This document shows positions 61,361 to 64,000 of a stretch of DNA of 64,000 bases, piece after piece. The translations under genes were made by a program, and so were the position numbers. The notes beneath the pieces were generated by a model. It saw only the letters and a program-made list of their open reading frames with translations. It was not told where the DNA came from and did no database searches. The DNA comes from Prunus persica (taxonomy: Eukaryota > Streptophyta > Magnoliopsida > Rosales > Rosaceae): contig NC_034015.1 of assembly GCF_000346465.2 (NCBI RefSeq), forward strand, positions 18,709,510 through 18,773,509, written 5' to 3'. Position 1 is the stretch's first letter, and each line of letters opens with the position of its first letter.

Positions 61361-63286
61361 CTAGAGTTGGTGTAACATAATTTGAGCTCCATGCTGTGGT
61401 TGAAGAATGGTAACAGTATAAGGAGCATGAGTGTAAGAAGGTGAGAGCTCGAATGAGAAATGTTGCAGAACCATAGCCAAAGCAAGTTTTGCTTCTATCA
61501 TGGCAAAGTTTTGGCCTATGCAGGTCCTTGGACCCCAGCCAAATGGAAAAAATGCTTGCTGATCCTTCGATGCCTTTAAAACTCCTGCGGAAAATCTCTC
61601 TGGTTTGAATTCCCCTGCATCAGCACCCCAAAGCTCCGGATCATGGTGAATGAGTAGTGTTGGCAGAGTAATATCAACTCCTGCTGGAGCAATGATGTCC
61701 CCTATTTTGGTTTCCTTGTAAGCATGTTGATACTGAGCAATCGCCGGTGGATACAACCTGAGAACTTCATTAAGTATCATGGTTACCTGCAAGAGAATTT
61801 TATACATGTATGTGATTGTAAAGAGAAAAGAGGATGCGTTAATCACCCTTGTATGTGATTGCAAAGAGAAATACTCACAATCTTGAGGTGGCCTAGAGCT
61901 TCAAAATTAGGTTCTTTTTTCCCACAAACTTGTAGGACTTCTTGCCTTGCCTTTTCTTGCCAGTCTGGGTGCATGGCTAAAACAATCATGGTCCATGTTA
62001 GCCAACTTGAGGTTGTTTCTTGGCCAGCAAGGTAGAACTGCTTGCACTCTTCTATCACCTCTTCAATTGTCAACATCTCATTGCTTCTTGTGTTCCTTGC
62101 AGTTTCTGAAAAGTCCGTCTGATTATTAGACTGCAAGAGCATGCCCAGCAAGTCATCAACCCTGGATTCTCCGGCCCTTATTGCATTCATTTTCTTCTGG
62201 ATTATGTTTCGCAGCATTGATGTGATATCTTTGGCCAATTTCTTTCTCCTTTGATTCTTTTTTGTTGGAACAAATCTGTATTAAATGGTTAAGATGTTAA
62301 TTTTCTCAAGAACTGATATTAAATACTATGCGGGGAAATATTAGGCAATGGAAATGCACCTGAAACCAGGAATGTATAAGGTAGTCATTGCTTCAAATGT
62401 TAGCACAAGAAGCTCTTTCTGAAGCTCAAAGACCCTCTTCCCTTCTTCATAGGTGCTTCCGAATGCAGCTCGAGAAATAACATCTGCACTAAGTTTCTGG
62501 ATTTCAGGCCATATATCCATTTCCCAAGCTCCTTGAAGAGGAACCATCCTCTTCCACTGCTCTATCATTTCCCCACAACTAACTGCAAAAACTGGTACCA
62601 TTTCCTACAATAAAAAAAAAAAACAGAAGAAATGACTTAGTCTGAAAAAGAATTGAATCTGTAAAATCAGAAAGAGATGTCAGGCAATAGATAGAACCTG
62701 TAGCCTTTCTAGGTGGAAAGCAGGATTGATTATCCTTCTGTGTTTGGCCCACTTCTCACCCTCTAGACTTGCAAGTCCTTTGGTCAGTATGAGAATGAGA
62801 GGGTTCAGGGGTGGCTTATTGAAGTGACCTTGCTTGTTAGACAAGATTTCTTTCATCATCTCTGTATCCATGATGATCAGTCTTGGTGTTGTCCCAACCC
62901 AATACATTGATATCTTCCCTGTGATCAATAAATTGGGAAATTAAGAGATATGAACAAAGACACAATATCAGCTGACAAAAACATAAGCAGAACTAATTAA
63001 CAAGGTGGTTACCATATTTCTGCATATTAGTTAGGGTGAAAGGGTCAACGCGTGGCGTAACCTGGTGAGTTTGGCTCATAGGCTTAGACCATGCTTCCTT
63101 TATGAGCTTCACAAACTCCTTCATGTCTCCAATGAGTGGCCTGTAAGGGGTGCCTCTAATCCCTTGGCGCTTCAACTGCCTCTCAAGCCATTTGGGTTTC
63201 CACCAAATGGAGTAGGAAACTCTAGCAGCACCATACAACAGCAGAACCAGTGCAAGAGAACATAAGAATACTACATATTCTTCCAT
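61361..63286 (-). CDS. Cytochrome P450, CYP72 clan (CYP72A-like), 5 exons, 520 aa
   Basis: This is an ER-bound haem monooxygenase. Exons are 63286-63013, 62918-62698, 62604-62360, 62275-61879 and 61786-61361. An N-terminal membrane anchor ([16 protein letters not shown]) leads into a [18 protein letters not shown] block typical of the CYP72 clan. The oxygen-binding helix I motif is AGQETTS (Ala330-Gly331, Glu333-Thr334-Thr335). ExxR is Glu386-Arg389 (NEVLRLYPP), followed by FKPERF. The haem loop is [12 protein letters not shown] with Cys468. The [15 protein letters not shown]-helix block is also conserved. I start at the ATG at 63286 because the upstream extension opens on GTG only. A TATA box lies near 63353-63363. 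CYP72A members act on terpenoids and hormones; the substrate here is unknown. CYP721A is the main alternative. Confidence 0.92.
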
Positions 63287-64000
63287 ACTTGAAAAACTGA
63301 GAGATTCTTTGAGTGCTAGATATGAATGATGGTTCACAAACTCAAAACTTGAGCATATATATAGATATTGCTGGAGAGTGAGAGCTCCCTTAACGTTATT
63401 TGTAGAAGATGTTTGAATTTTGAGCTTCCAGTCAAACGTTTATCTTGTAAAGGAAACAACTTGTCAAATCTAAGGTTGTTTTATATTGTTTAGTTGACAT
63501 TTTTGTTGCCAAATGATGTTTATGTTCCTTTGATTAATTTATCTCTTGGGGAGAAAGGAACAGAGTACTATTGGGATTATAATAATCCTGTGATTCTGGA
63601 TACGTGGACATGCTGATACAACTTTTGACTTTGTGTCCGGCAATGTTATGTGTTTACTTGAGGCCCAAATTTGTATTTTGAGTGAGGAACAAGCCTAGAC
63701 CCACAAAAAATAAATAAATGTATTTTGAGTGTGTAGACAAATTAATAGTAAAATACAAAATAATAGATAACGGAAAGTTTCATCAGTACTTAGCAAGCAG
63801 AGATAGAAGCTAAAAAAATACAATTCGCAAGTGAAAAACAGAACATTTAATTAACCTAGTTACTTGATTAACGAGACCTCTTCCAGCATTGAGAAGAGAA
63901 GTAACACTAGACTAATTGAGATAGATGCATGAAAACTAATTACCTAATTTGCCAGTTTTTGTTTTTCATTACAATGATAAGAAAACTTCGTCTGCCATCT
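63287..64000. other. P450 upstream region, no further gene
   Basis: Apart from the TATA box, this is AT-rich sequence without a recognisable gene. Confidence 0.45.
63353..63363 (-). promoter_or_regulatory. TATA box of the P450 gene
   Basis: The word atatatatag lies about 70 bp above the ATG. Confidence 0.55.

Overview
The window is nuclear DNA of a dicot plant, very probably a Prunus species (peach or a close relative). Most genes are split by GT-AG introns, intergenic DNA is AT-rich and full of small DNA transposons, and one predicted protein (15485-16114, minus) matches what I remember of the peach auxin-binding/germin-like protein ABP19a. That species call is from memory, not a search. 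Exon coordinates were joined by hand from splice sites, reading frame and family conservation.

Layout. 0.7-2.6 kb: MOB1 kinase activator (minus). 5.2-16.7 kb: a germin-like/ABP19 cluster made of two ~5 kb tandem blocks plus a partial third. Each block pairs a minus-strand germin-like gene with decayed KH-domain (KRR1-like) relics on both strands. Block 1 carries a Mutator-like element with a 9-bp target duplication that holds a captured PHD-finger fragment and a nested MITE. Block 2 carries a decayed hAT element that contains a SINE-like insert and a compositionally foreign ~250-bp insert. 18.7-27 kb: three tandem GH17 beta-1,3-glucanase copies (the first frameshifted, two intact), a chimeric OPR3/glucanase scar, then an intact OPR3 with a peroxisomal SRL terminus. 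27.5-30.6 kb: a Harbinger-like MITE and a fold-back MITE.

31.7-39.4 kb: an 18-exon DENN-domain protein. 41.9-43.6 kb: a growth-regulating factor (GRF) with QLQ and WRC domains and a miR396 site. 45.9-55.1 kb (minus): CTR9/VIP6 of the PAF1 complex, head-to-head with MED20 (55.6-57.4 kb). 58.5-60.8 kb: RNA polymerase III subunit RPC4. 61.4-63.3 kb (minus): a CYP72A-like cytochrome P450.

The window falls into two kinds of sequence. The first 31 kb is an accessory, repeatedly duplicated region of defence and cell-wall genes (germin-like, beta-1,3-glucanase, jasmonate synthesis). The remaining 33 kb is mostly conserved single-copy machinery, three of whose genes (CTR9, MED20, RPC4) act in transcription. 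I saw no CRISPR array, complete tRNA or rRNA gene. The most unusual features are the nested elements in the duplicated germin blocks, the inverted KRR1-like relics, the recombination scar between glucanase and OPR3, and the duplicated splice donor in the GRF gene.
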